A stretch of DNA of 64,000 nt, taken from positions 133,756,694 through 133,820,693 of the forward strand of contig OY992537.1 of assembly GCA_963921195.1 (NCBI GenBank). Direction: 5' to 3'. The stretch comes from Pegoplata infirma (taxonomy: Eukaryota; Arthropoda; Insecta; Diptera; Anthomyiidae). Numbering within the stretch: position 1 is the stretch's first letter; every line of letters begins with the position of its first letter. The notes beneath the pieces are model-generated. The model saw nothing but the letters and a program-made list of their open reading frames with translations, was not told the DNA's origin and made no database searches. Both the position numbers and the translations under genes were made by a program. Positions 1 to 18,403 of this stretch are shown in pieces.

Positions 1-169
1 TAAATAGTTTTCAACTAATGTTAGTGCGTCAGCAAAAACTATTAATATATATATTTTTTTTTAAATTTAAAACCTTTCAAAAAAAATTAGAAAATCAATT
101 TTCTATACCATTGTTTGAGTGTCTTAAATTCCACACAAGGGAACTGGACAACCCTCGCTCTTCATCATC

Positions 170-480
170 AAGTCCTTACTTCGCAAGGGATCATAGGTCA
201 TCAACAAAGTATTTCCACATCGAACGATTTTGTAAAAAAGTTTTAACTTCATTCCATCCTTTATTTAGTTGGTCTATTATAATTGGCCTTTGCCAAGTTG
301 TGTTTGGTTTTCCGAGGCTCCTTCCACCGTGTGGATTCCATTCTAGCGCCATTCTGTCTACGTCATCTGGACTTCGTAAGATATGTCCTACCCACTTACC
401 ACTTCCTACGTTTTATAATTAATTCGCATTTTTCAAATCTGATTGTCGCCATAGTTCTTCATTCCTCGAATTTACCCTCT
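170..480 (-). pseudogene. C-terminal relic of a non-LTR retrotransposon ORF2
   Basis: Read on the minus strand this stretch conceptually gives, across at least two frames, NEELWRQS, then IKRRKW, WVGHILRSPDDVD, LEWNPHGGRSLGKPNTTWQR and a WNEVKTFLQNR tail. This order (KW-W-GH-LR followed by WNP-G-R-GRPK-TWRR) is the familiar C-terminal tail downstream of the reverse transcriptase in many animal non-LTR retrotransposons. Stops and frame changes show it is dead, and no RT domain is left. It lies just beside another retroelement relic at 560-720 in the same orientation. The clade cannot be assigned from the tail alone. The forward-strand open frames over it carry no recognisable protein. Confidence 0.6.
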
Positions 481-559
481 TTGAATTTAATAAAAGTTGG
501 CATGAATGTTTCACCCAATAAAAAAAAGATTTTGTGCTTTTTTCTTCATTGTGAAAAAG

Positions 560-720
560 GCTGCATTTCGGCGTGTTTCCCGACCGTGTCGCTAATTTCT
601 CCCCGGGCGGTAGTCAATTGCATTTATCCTATTCCACGACCAGCTCCAGTTGGAGTGCCCTTCTCGGGCATCGTGCTCGATTTTTTTCATATCTTCTCAA
701 TTTTCTCTAAATAATTAGGT
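560..720 (-). mobile_element. Diverged 5'-end relic of a Dong-like (R4 clade) element
   Basis: This segment aligns by eye with the 5' end of the intact Dong-like element (about 10860-11000). Both contain GACCAGCTCCAGT followed by a GGAGTGCCC/GAGGCTCCC block, then TTTTCTCTAAATAA-TTAGGTT. In the intact copy this is the start codon region plus the 5' leader, so this is a second, diverged copy of a related element in the same orientation. The coding frame is broken. The abrupt change to a different retroelement tail at about 480 suggests nested or adjacent insertions. Confidence 0.5.
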
Positions 721-1298
721 TATTTATAACCCCGCTCTGTAAAAAAATGTACTAATTTTAAAGGGCTTGCGAGGGCTCCAAAATAACTACTTCTTATTTC
801 AGGTAAATACACATTAAAAGTAAGAAAATTGTAGTAATTAAGTTTAATTGTTTTTATTCAGAAGAAAAATATTTTTTTAAATAAGTAAAAATTTTACTAA
901 ACTTATGGATTATTTTGACGCTATAGAGTCCAAATGTGAGGACTATACCGGTCCTCAATATGTGGGTCCTAACATGAGTAGATCACTATCGATTTTGATC
1001 CAAAAGTTTGGTCAGCTTCGCTCTACCTTGCTTAGTTTTCATGATATGGGAATGGGATCTTGAGAAATTTAATTATGAAATAACTTAAAAACTATAACTC
1101 GGAGGGTTTTTGGGTCTCCAGCGGTCATATTCTACAAGTTAAGAACTACCAAAATACCTTTGGATTTTTCTTCGTATCTGCGGAATTTGCAGAGTCATAG
1201 GCATGTGAAAATTCCGCGAAATTCGAAATTTGGATGGGGTTCCAGATGATGTCCCAAAAATACCTAAAAAATTGTTTCCTTAAGTTTAGTAAATTCTT
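721..1298 (+). repeat. Dispersed AT-rich repeat, copy 1 of the TTGCTTAGTTTT family
   Basis: The part from about 930 to 1260 shares an ordered set of phrases with 31940-32250 and 36550-36790: a CTCTACCTTGCTTAGTTTT block, a GATATGG block, GGGATCTTGAGAA, AACTCGGAGGG, a TCTACAAGTTAAGA-type block and a final GGGTT/GGGTC near a CCCGACA or CCCAAAA. Partial relatives lie at 28500-28800 and 47697-47915. No coding potential was seen. Its class is unknown; it could be a non-autonomous transposon or an old repeat. The first 200 bases are AT-rich with nothing recognisable. Confidence 0.45.
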
Positions 1299-1380
1299 TC
1301 GGGGCCCCTGTAGGCTAGTTGGTAGCGTGCTAGCCTTTAAACGTGGGGGTCGTGGGTTTTATTCCCACCAGAACCCTTGG
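1299..1380 (+). repeat. tRNA-like SINE head
   Basis: The stretch GGCTAGTTGGTAGCGTG resembles a pol III A box. About 45 bases on, GGGTTTTATTCCC is a damaged B box (consensus GGTTCGANTCC). It matches the minus-strand copy at 35500-35590 in the order TAGCGTG, GGGG, TGGGTT, ATTCCCACCAGA. The arms do not fold into a standard 72-nt tRNA, so a tRNA-derived SINE is preferred over a tRNA gene. Confidence 0.45.
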
Positions 1381-1495
1381 TTTTTTTTGCAACAATGAGA
1401 CGACGGTCATTGTTACCAGTTCTTAGTTAGGTTTGAATTTATGAGTTGTAAATAAATAGAAAGAAGAATTAAAAATAATTGATCATGTGATCAAA

Positions 1496-1560
1496 ACTAT
1501 TATTATTATTATTATTATTTTATTGAGTCTCAATTTTACATTGGTATATATTTAAAGTAC
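1496..1560 (-). mobile_element. Dong-like 3'-end stub abutting an ATT tract
   Basis: A short ATT tract (about 1499-1518) runs straight into TTTTATTGAGTCTCAATTTT and ACATTGGTATA. The same join occurs at 2350-2380 and, in variant form, at 7250-7285, which is the 3' terminus of the intact Dong-like element on the minus strand. Read on the minus strand it is the element's last ~30 bases followed by TAA repeats. Beyond about 1560 the resemblance to the intact copy is lost, so this is either severely 5'-truncated or a different subfamily sharing the terminus. Confidence 0.6.
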
Positions 1561-2310
1561 ATTAAAACACAGTCATATATGACAAAGTGACTAAATATAC
1601 TTAAAATTAGTTAAATATAAGATACAGCTTCATTTAAAAATTTTTGATCCATCAAAATTGTTTGGTCATCTCGTGATAATTTTTGGTTTGCGGTAGCAAT
1701 AATGATGATTTGAAGTAGTTGTTGTTTTAAGTTGATCTTTTTGATTGCAGATATCCTATCTGCCAAACATTATGTGCGCAGTATAGTTTCATTTAATTTT
1801 TAAAATCATAAAATGCGCCAGCTTGGCAGTCCTGCATTTGTGGGCCTATGGGATTCTATAGGCAACACAATATGCAGGCGCAGTCTGGGGTGTTATTCGA
1901 CTACTTTTTTTGGGTTGCAATTGACTGTTTGTGGGCAAAATCTAGGATATTGTTCGACTTTTGGTTTTTGGTTCGACTTCCGCATGCAATTTACATGTTG
2001 ATACACAAGACTTTTTACCAATTTGCATCCTAATTTTTTGATAGTACATTCACAGTTTTGTAGCTTATTTTAAGCAATTTCCTGTGTCTTCCTACCAATT
2101 CTGATTGAGTGGGCCCGACCTTTAGAAGAGCAACACTTTTCACAGAAAAAGTCTTGGGTGTTGTTTGACTTACATTTTTGCAATATTGGTAATATCTTGT
2201 TTCTGCAAACTCATCGCATATAATCAGCACATTGACCGACTCCAATAGAAGGAGCTCCAGGAATCCCCAAAATTTTCTTGAATAATTTAAATTTTCTTCC
2301 ATATTTTTTA
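1561..2310. other. Unclassified relic between two Dong-like 3' stubs
   Basis: The stretch holds short open frames on the minus strand (a 90-residue frame at 2030-2302, and an open run of about 50 codons ending near 1625), but none is recognisable. Repeated phrases such as TGGGTGTTGTTTGACT and GGGGTGTTATTCGACT suggest a decayed internal duplication. It may be the body of a different element that shares the Dong-like 3' end. No function is claimed. Confidence 0.25.
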
Positions 2311-2317
2311 TTTTTTA

Positions 2318-2320
2318 AAA

Positions 2321-2354
<34 letters not shown>

Positions 2355-2410
2355 TTATTGAGTCTCAATATTACATTGGTATATTTTATTATTATTATTA
2401 TTATTATTAT
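2318..2410 (-). mobile_element. Very short Dong-like 3' stub inside ATT tracts
   Basis: An ATT tract at about 2322-2353 is followed by roughly 30 bases identical or nearly identical to the Dong-like 3' end (ATTGAGTCTCAATATTACAT, then TGGTATA), and then by another ATT tract to 2410. This is a terminus of about 30 bp embedded in its own target repeat, as expected from an aborted target-primed reverse transcription or from microsatellite expansion around an old end. It borders the Penelope element directly. Confidence 0.6.
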
Positions 2411-3422
2411 TGAAATAATTAGATTTTTTGAGCTCAAGGCCAGTGTTATTTTAAATAAATCTTCCTTTATTTTCTTCCAATATTTCGACTTTCATCGAAA
2501 GTCATCATCAGGGAGTAACTTTAAATTAAATACAAACAATAAAAATCACAAGTAAGTATAAATTTTAAATAATAAATAAATAATTGACAATGTGTACGAA
2601 CAATAAAACATTTAAGTGTATAAATATTTGTATAAATAAACAACAACAACAATATAAATAACAGTAAGACAACAAATACTTTTTAGAATTTACGTTTTAA
2701 TAACACAAGCACTCACAAGTGGATTTTTTAACACACAAAAACTTAAAAATATTCGTCCTCCTTCTTCGTCATTAAATATTGCACTGATCGTAAAACTAAT
2801 TATTGCAAGTTGTCGTTTCCTTTATTTATCAAATGTATGTAGCTGCTTGCACAAGCACTCTCTATATCGCTCTTCAAGTTGATTCTGTTTTTTGTTGTTA
2901 TTTTTATAATATTTAGCATCTCCATCATATATCGTCGGTTATAGTTTTGTTCGGTTTGTAAAACACTCACATTATTGAAATCAGGAGTGTGTTGATTTTT
3001 AACACAGTGGTTTACCAATGCAGTTTTTGGGGTAAACCTGTCAAGCTTATGTTTTTGGTCTGACTTATGTCCTGCGATCCTTGTTTTTAATTTGTTTTTA
3101 GTAGTACCTACATACACCATGTCACAAAGGTCATCAACTTTACCACTACAGGGTATTTTATATATTACGTTAGATTTGTCCATTAAATCTATTTTGTCTT
3201 TAGTTTTACTAAATATTCTTGACAAATTATTATTTGTTTTGTGCGCCATTTGAAAGTTGTTAGCATTAAATAATTTTGATTTTTCAAATCTTTCCGAAAT
3301 TTCTGGTACGTACGTCAGTGATTTATATATTTTAGGTTCACGATTTTCTCTTTCCTTCCTTTCTTTTTTGTTTACAAAGTCACGGATGAGTTTGTTTGAA
3401 AGTTTTAACGGAAAGTTGTTGT
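2411..3422 (-). repeat. Left inverted arm of the Penelope-like element
   Basis: This is the reverse complement of 4686-5697. It contains an antisense copy of the last ~208 codons of the protein (minus-strand frame 2800-3422), including the GIY-YIG region and the same stop codon. The match ends at 3422/4686, where the sequences diverge into TCATTACAG on the left side and TCAAGT on the other. Confidence 0.93.
2483..2511 (-). ncRNA. Hammerhead-ribozyme-like core, left Penelope arm
   Basis: On the minus strand this reads CTGATGA, a perfect 7-bp stem-loop (GACTTTC-GAT-GAAAGTC), then GAAA. It is the mirror copy of 5597-5625. The evidence and caveats are given with that entry. Confidence 0.45.
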
Positions 3423-5308
3423 TCATTACAGATGGCGAGGACTTTATACAAACAATACAGGAAAAAGAGGAACAAGAAATAGCAAGAACAAGATTTACAT
3501 ATATTATCGACAATCACTTGAATAAATTACGGATTAATAATAGGGATAAATTCACACTTAATATTATGGAAAAGGCCAAGAAGTTTTTACAGAGAAACAA
3601 GAACATTTTAATTTTAAACGCCGATAAAGGCAACGTTACGGTAGCCATGGAGAAAGATGAATATGATATGAGGATGAAAAATATAATTGGTGACATGATG
3701 ACGTACCAAAGGGTTAAAGTAGACCCAACAAGCGGACTTCAGAAGACGAACAATGATTTTGTTGAAGAAATGTTTAATAAGAAGTTAATATCTGAATATG
3801 ACAAGAAGAAGTTAAAAACAGAAGTGGCTACAGCACCGAGAATTTACGGACTTCCGAAGATACATAAAGAAGACTATCCGCTAAGACCTATATGTTCCTC
3901 CATCAATTCCCCTTCGAGTGAACTATCCAAGTATATAACTGTGATATTAAAGAAAATCACCGAAAAATCAAAATATAATGTTAAGGATTCTGTGCAATTT
4001 AGGGATAAGATAAAAGACTTGACTTTACATGACGATGAAAGATTAGTTTCGTTTGATGTTGTCTCGTTGTTTCCTAGTATTCCTGTCGACTTAGCATTAG
4101 TAATCATAGAAGAAAAATGGGATGATATCGCCAATCACACTCAAATGGATAAGAGTTTATTTCTACGTATTGTAAAATTTTGCATAAAAGATAACCGTTA
4201 TTTTAAATATGACGGAAAAATATTTACCCAAAAAAGGGGTCTACCAATGGGATCGCCTGCATCACCGATAGTAGCAGACATTGTAATGGAGAAATTATTG
4301 GAGACGGTGATAAATAACTTAATGACAAAACCAAAAATCATGACGAAGTATGTGGATGACATCTTTAGTGTAGTTCGGGAAAGTGCAATTGAGGAGATAT
4401 TGACCAAGTTAAATAATTTTCATCATAGGATTAAATTTACTGTAGAAAGAGAGTGCAATTTACAAATATCATACCTTGACACCACCGTTATAAGGGATGG
4501 TAATACGTTAAAAATTAATTGGTATCAAAAACCAACTTCATCAGGGCGAATAATTAATTTCTTTTCAAAGCACCCGAAAAGAATAATAATAAATACAGCG
4601 AGTAATTTAATTAGGAGAGTATTAAATATAAGCGACTTGGAATTCCATAAAACTAATATAAGAAAAATAAGAAATATACTACTTGACAACAACTTTCCGT
4701 TAAAACTTTCAAACAAACTCATCCGTGACTTTGTAAACAAAAAAGAAAGGAAGGAAAGAGAAAATCGTGAACCTAAAATATATAAATCACTGACGTACGT
4801 ACCAGAAATTTCGGAAAGATTTGAAAAATCAAAATTATTTAATGCTAACAACTTTCAAATGGCGCACAAAACAAATAATAATTTGTCAAGAATATTTAGT
4901 AAAACTAAAGACAAAATAGATTTAATGGACAAATCTAACGTAATATATAAAATACCCTGTAGTGGTAAAGTTGATGACCTTTGTGACATGGTGTATGTAG
5001 GTACTACTAAAAACAAATTAAAAACAAGGATCGCAGGACATAAGTCAGACCAAAAACATAAGCTTGACAGGTTTACCCCAAAAACTGCATTGGTAAACCA
5101 CTGTGTTAAAAATCAACACACTCCTGATTTCAATAATGTGAGTGTTTTACAAACCGAACAAAACTATAACCGACGATATATGATGGAGATGCTAAATATT
5201 ATAAAAATAACAACAAAAAACAGAATCAACTTGAAGAGCGATATAGAGAGTGCTTGTGCAAGCAGCTACATACATTTGATAAATAAAGGAAACGACAACT
5301 TGCAATAA
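3423..5308 (+). CDS. Penelope-like reverse transcriptase with GIY-YIG endonuclease (N-terminus lost)
   Basis: The open frame runs to the TAA at 5306-5308. RT signatures occur in order: LNADKGNVTVAM near 3610, FDVVSLFPSIP near 4050, GLPMGSPASP near 4240 and the catalytic YVDD at 4349-4360. Downstream, CSGKVDDLCDMVYVGTT at about 4960-5005, then R and HK, matches the variant GIY-YIG nuclease of Penelope-like elements. These proteins copy element RNA and nick the target DNA. The frame stays open leftwards into the antisense arm as far as 3257, but that part is an artefact of the inverted repeat. The first in-frame ATG within the core is at 3566. About 100 or more N-terminal residues usual for the family seem missing. 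TTCATTACAG just before 3432 resembles a 3' splice site, but no partner donor was identified. Confidence 0.88.
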
Positions 5309-5697
5309 TTAGTTTTACGATCAGTGCAATATTTAATGACGAAGAAGGAGGACGAATATTTTTAAGTTTTTGTGTGTTAAAAAATCCACTTGTGAGTGCT
5401 TGTGTTATTAAAACGTAAATTCTAAAAAGTATTTGTTGTCTTACTGTTATTTATATTGTTGTTGTTGTTTATTTATACAAATATTTATACACTTAAATGT
5501 TTTATTGTTCGTACACATTGTCAATTATTTATTTATTATTTAAAATTTATACTTACTTGTGATTTTTATTGTTTGTATTTAATTTAAAGTTACTCCCTGA
5601 TGATGACTTTCGATGAAAGTCGAAATATTGGAAGAAAATAAAGGAAGATTTATTTAAAATAACACTGGCCTTGAGCTCAAAAAATCTAATTATTTCA
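4686..5697 (+). repeat. Right inverted arm of the Penelope-like element
   Basis: This is the sense-orientation partner of 2411-3422. It covers the final coding portion, the stop at 5306-5308 and a 3' UTR of about 390 bp that ends TTATTTCA at 5697. No poly(A) tract follows. The next 34 bases are unique and then the TTA array begins. Confidence 0.93.
5597..5625 (+). ncRNA. Hammerhead-ribozyme-like core, right Penelope arm
   Basis: CTGATGA (5597-5603) is followed by a hairpin with a perfect 7-bp stem, GACTTTC-GAT-GAAAGTC (5605-5621), and then GAAA (5622-5625). This is the invariant CUGAUGA-stem II-GAAA core of hammerhead ribozymes. Penelope-like elements are known to encode hammerhead motifs in their pseudo-LTRs. 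What I could not find by eye is a convincing stem III with a UH cleavage site and a good stem I, so catalytic activity is not established; it may be a decayed or dimer-dependent ribozyme. Confidence 0.5.
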
Positions 5698-5731
5698 TTA
5701 AAATTTGAAAGGTCGAATATTAACAACTATA

Positions 5732-15151
<9,420 letters not shown>

Positions 15152-16780
15152 GAATTATTAGTAAATTCTTCCTTAACTGATAAAGATATGGATTAAAATT
15201 AAGTCAATGAAACAATAAAAAAATTATGTTTTTCTTAAACTAATAAAAAATTCTCGTATATTTAAGTAAGTTCCCTACTTATTTTTTTCATATAATTTAA
15301 TTTTTTTTTTTGTTAACCCGAATAAAAAAGTTTTTATATAATGATATATAATTTAATAAAAATGATATCAAATTATATATAATTATATAAAATTACATAT
15401 AGAGGTAAATTTTCCAAAAAGTTGAATAAAATTATATATAATTTGATAAAATTATATATAGTTATATCCAGGATGTGGTGGATATAATTATATAAAATTA
15501 TATCAAATAATTTCAAATAAATAATCAAACCCGACTAAAAATAAATATACAGGTCCATATATAATTTGAAATTGAGCCATATATAATTTAATATGGCCCA
15601 ACACGTATTTGGATAAAATAAGATGATGAAATTGGTGGATCAAAATAGCTCAAAATTTGTTATATTAGATTAAATATGATCGTTTTTGATCCGAATATTG
15701 GGTTTATCTAATTTGATATAATTGTATATCATTTTATATCATAAGATAAAATATGTAGAATTTTGCAGAAAATATTTTTTTTATCTCATAATTTTCAAAT
15801 TTATCCCAAGTTTTTGGGGAAATGCAAAAAAATTGCAAAAAAAAAATGTGTCCGGGACTTAGAAATTTAAAAAAAAAATCGAAATTTAAAAAAAATTTTC
15901 TTAATTTTTAATAAATTTTTACTTCAAAACGCAAAAAATGTACCAAAAATATTTTTATCCAGGACTTAGAAAATTCTACAAAACTTTTTCAGGACTTTTT
16001 TTTCAAAATTTAACTAAATTTTTTTTTTGTTTCAATCATTTTTAATAAAATTCTTAACTCCAAAACGCAAAAATTATTTGTGTCTGGGAATTTAAAAAAA
16101 ATTTCTCGCGACTTAGAAAACTTTTCCCCCGATTCGGCACCATATATATATGTATATCTCATCTTGTATGAGGTCAGACATGGAGTTGTATATCATATAT
16201 TTATTTATCTAATCTTGTATAGGGTCATTCATGGAGTCATATAAAATATTATATGCAATATCTAATTTAATAAAGCTTTATATATTGTATGTGGAGCAAC
16301 ACATGATTCGATATCCTTTTATATGGCACCATATTAAATTTTGGGTGTAAAACTTAATACAAGATACATTTACATATAATTATGTAAAGTACTGTGTATG
16401 GCCGCATATAAATACATTATATAATATGTTACTATATCTAAACTTTTTTAGTCGGGAATATATAAAATATAATTTGATACAATTTTATGAAATTTGATAA
16501 AATTTTATCAAATTAGATATAATTTCCCGAGTAAAAAAGGTTTTATATAATTATGTATTATTTGATAAAATTATATCAAATTATATATATTTATATAAAA
16601 TTATATGTAGAGGTAAAATTCTCCAAAAAATTGTATAAAATTATATAAAATTATTCATAATTTGATAAAATTTGGTGGATATAATTATATCAAATTATAT
16701 ATAATTTTATATAATTATATCCACCAAATCCTGGATATAATTATATATAATTTTATCAAATTATATATAACTAGCTGGCC
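15152..16780. repeat. AT-rich palindromic repeats (ATATAATTTTATATAATT family)
   Basis: The segment is dominated by self-complementary phrases such as AATTATATATAATTTGATA, with recurring landmarks CCCGA(A/G)TAAAAAAG, AGAGGTAAA(A)TTTTCC and CCAGGAT-TGGTGGATATAATT. The same set recurs inverted at 19297-19620. A middle piece at 15776-16130 (TCCGGGACTTAGAAA, AAAACGCAAAAA) belongs to a second family that recurs at 34430-34640. There is no coding potential; short open frames here are compositional. (AT)-rich MITEs are the likeliest origin, but no clean termini were fixed. Confidence 0.55.
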
Positions 16781-17913
16781 CGGTCCGCGTTGCTGGCCCA
16801 AATATAAGATCAGTGTTATATTTCGTTACACTTCAATATATAGCCCTAAACAAAATGTAATGAATTTCTTGGCATATACAAATTTGTGTGCGTGGTTTTA
16901 AAGACACGATTAGACAGATAATCATCATCAAATTATATTTTAGGAACTAAAACAAAACTATCCATGACTTTGCGAACTGCACAAATTTAAAAATTTTTTA
17001 GTGTCATTACGAACAACACAAAAATAAATTATGTATATCCTTCGTTCTTATCGTGAGCTATTGTCTTGAGTTCAAACAAACCTTTATAATCTTCCCGAAT
17101 TTTCCATTTTTCCGGGACAATTTTCTCATTTATATTTCTTTAAAAACTAAATTTTAACTATAATTAACATAAAAAAATCGGTCCGGTCATTAGTAGGCGG
17201 CATATTTAGACAAAAGTGGGCGTTAAAATTTGTGTGGTAAGTTTAACTGGTACATATGTTCACAATACCCAAGGATTTAAAATCATTTGTACCAAGTTTA
17301 AGCGGAGTCTATTAAGAATTTTTTTCTTTAAAATATCGATTTAGAGTAAAAATTAAAAATAAGATATATCAAAAAAAGTAGGCGAGGACAGTTTTTCTTT
17401 CCCAACAATTATATGGACTATTACGAACATTTAAAACAAAAAAGTTAGCAAAATCGGTCCAGGCGTTCTCAAGTGTTGCAAATTTTAAGGATATTAAAAA
17501 ATGTGTGCTTTGAAGTGATCATTATAGTCCTTACTTGAAAATTTACCAAATCAAGCCAGTCGTTCTCCGATTTTAGACGTATTGAAAAAAGTTAGAGTGG
17601 ACAATTTTTAATTTGTTTTCCAAAAAACCTAAGACAAACATTTAAAAAAAATATTGTCCAAATCGGTCAGTTCCCAAGTGATGCGATTACCAACGAACTA
17701 CATTTGATTTTTATTTTTATTTATATTTTATTATTCAATATTTTATTTTTCTATTTTATTCAATATTTTATTTTTCTAGAATTTAACCAACTCTGTCCAT
17801 CCATTCAAAAGTGTGCTTAGAAATGGAAAACAGTTCTTTTCGAAAACCTTAGTTGGACTATAGCGAACATTAAAAACAAAATTATACAAATTGATCCAGC
17901 CATTCCATGATTT

Positions 17914-17958
<45 letters not shown>

Positions 17959-18403
17959 ATAAGTTGAATTATGACGAACATTTTCAACAAAAATTAGCCA
18001 ATGTGGACATGGTCAATTTCTTTTTTCATAAAAACCAAAGTTGGAAAAGGATGAAAATTCTTTTAAAAAATAATTTAGTCAAATCGGTCAGCCATTCTCA
18101 GATTTCAGATAAATTGAAAAAGTGGGCGTAAAAGTGGGCGTGGTTGATTTTTCTTTCAATAAAAACTTATATTGGATTACTACGAACATTTATAAAAAAA
18201 ATTACCCAAATCGGTGCAGCCGTTTTCCGATTTTAGATAAATTGAGAAAAATGGGCGTAAAAGTGGGCGTGGTCAATTTTTCTTTACGTAAAAACATAAG
18301 TTGGGATATGACAAACATTTCAAAAAAAAAATTGTCCAAATCGGTCCAGCCGTTCTCAACTGATGCGGTTACCAACGAACGACAATTGATTTTTATTTAT
18401 ATA
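16781..18403 (+). repeat. Tandem-module repeat with AAATCGGTCCAGCCGTTCTC units
   Basis: From about 17160 to 18380 a module of roughly 125-145 bp recurs about eight times with variation. It contains AAATCGGTCCAGCCGTTCTC, then GATTTTAGATAAATTGA, AAAGTGGGCGT, then a TCAATTTTTCTTT block and a TTGGA-TAT-ACGAACATT block. The last three units (18060-18380) are the best preserved and create a spurious repetitive open frame at 18122-18451. The 5' side begins near CTAGCTGGCCCGGTCCGCG and the 3' side ends ACCAACGAACGACAATTGAT before an AT-rich end. Such CGGTCCAGCCGTTCTC modules are common in non-autonomous insect elements; whether this is Helitron-type or an RTE-type tail is undecided. An (AT)n tract lies at about 17918-17956. 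Confidence 0.5.

Larger units (their letters stand above)
2411..5697 (+). mobile_element. Penelope-like retroelement with 1,012-bp inverted arms
   Basis: The unit consists of a unique core (3423-4685) flanked by inverted arms 2411-3422 and 4686-5697. The arms pair with a constant coordinate sum and no mismatch was found in the parts compared. The right arm carries the C-terminal third of the RT/endonuclease ORF and the 3' UTR; the left arm is the same 3' segment in opposite orientation. Penelope-like elements are known for partial tandem or inverted copies of this kind (pseudo-LTRs). It sits at the edge of (ATT)n DNA on the left and within 40 bp of the TTA array on the right. Identical arms imply recent insertion or gene conversion. 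Confidence 0.9.

Noticed and set aside
18..714. Two forward open frames of 134 and 143 residues
   Set aside because: The minus strand carries recognisable retroelement tail and 5'-end sequence here, so the forward frames are shadows.
2800..3513. Minus-strand 237-residue frame with a GIY-YIG-like region as a separate nuclease gene
   Set aside because: It is the antisense copy of the Penelope C-terminal coding region in the left inverted arm, lacking RT and its own start.
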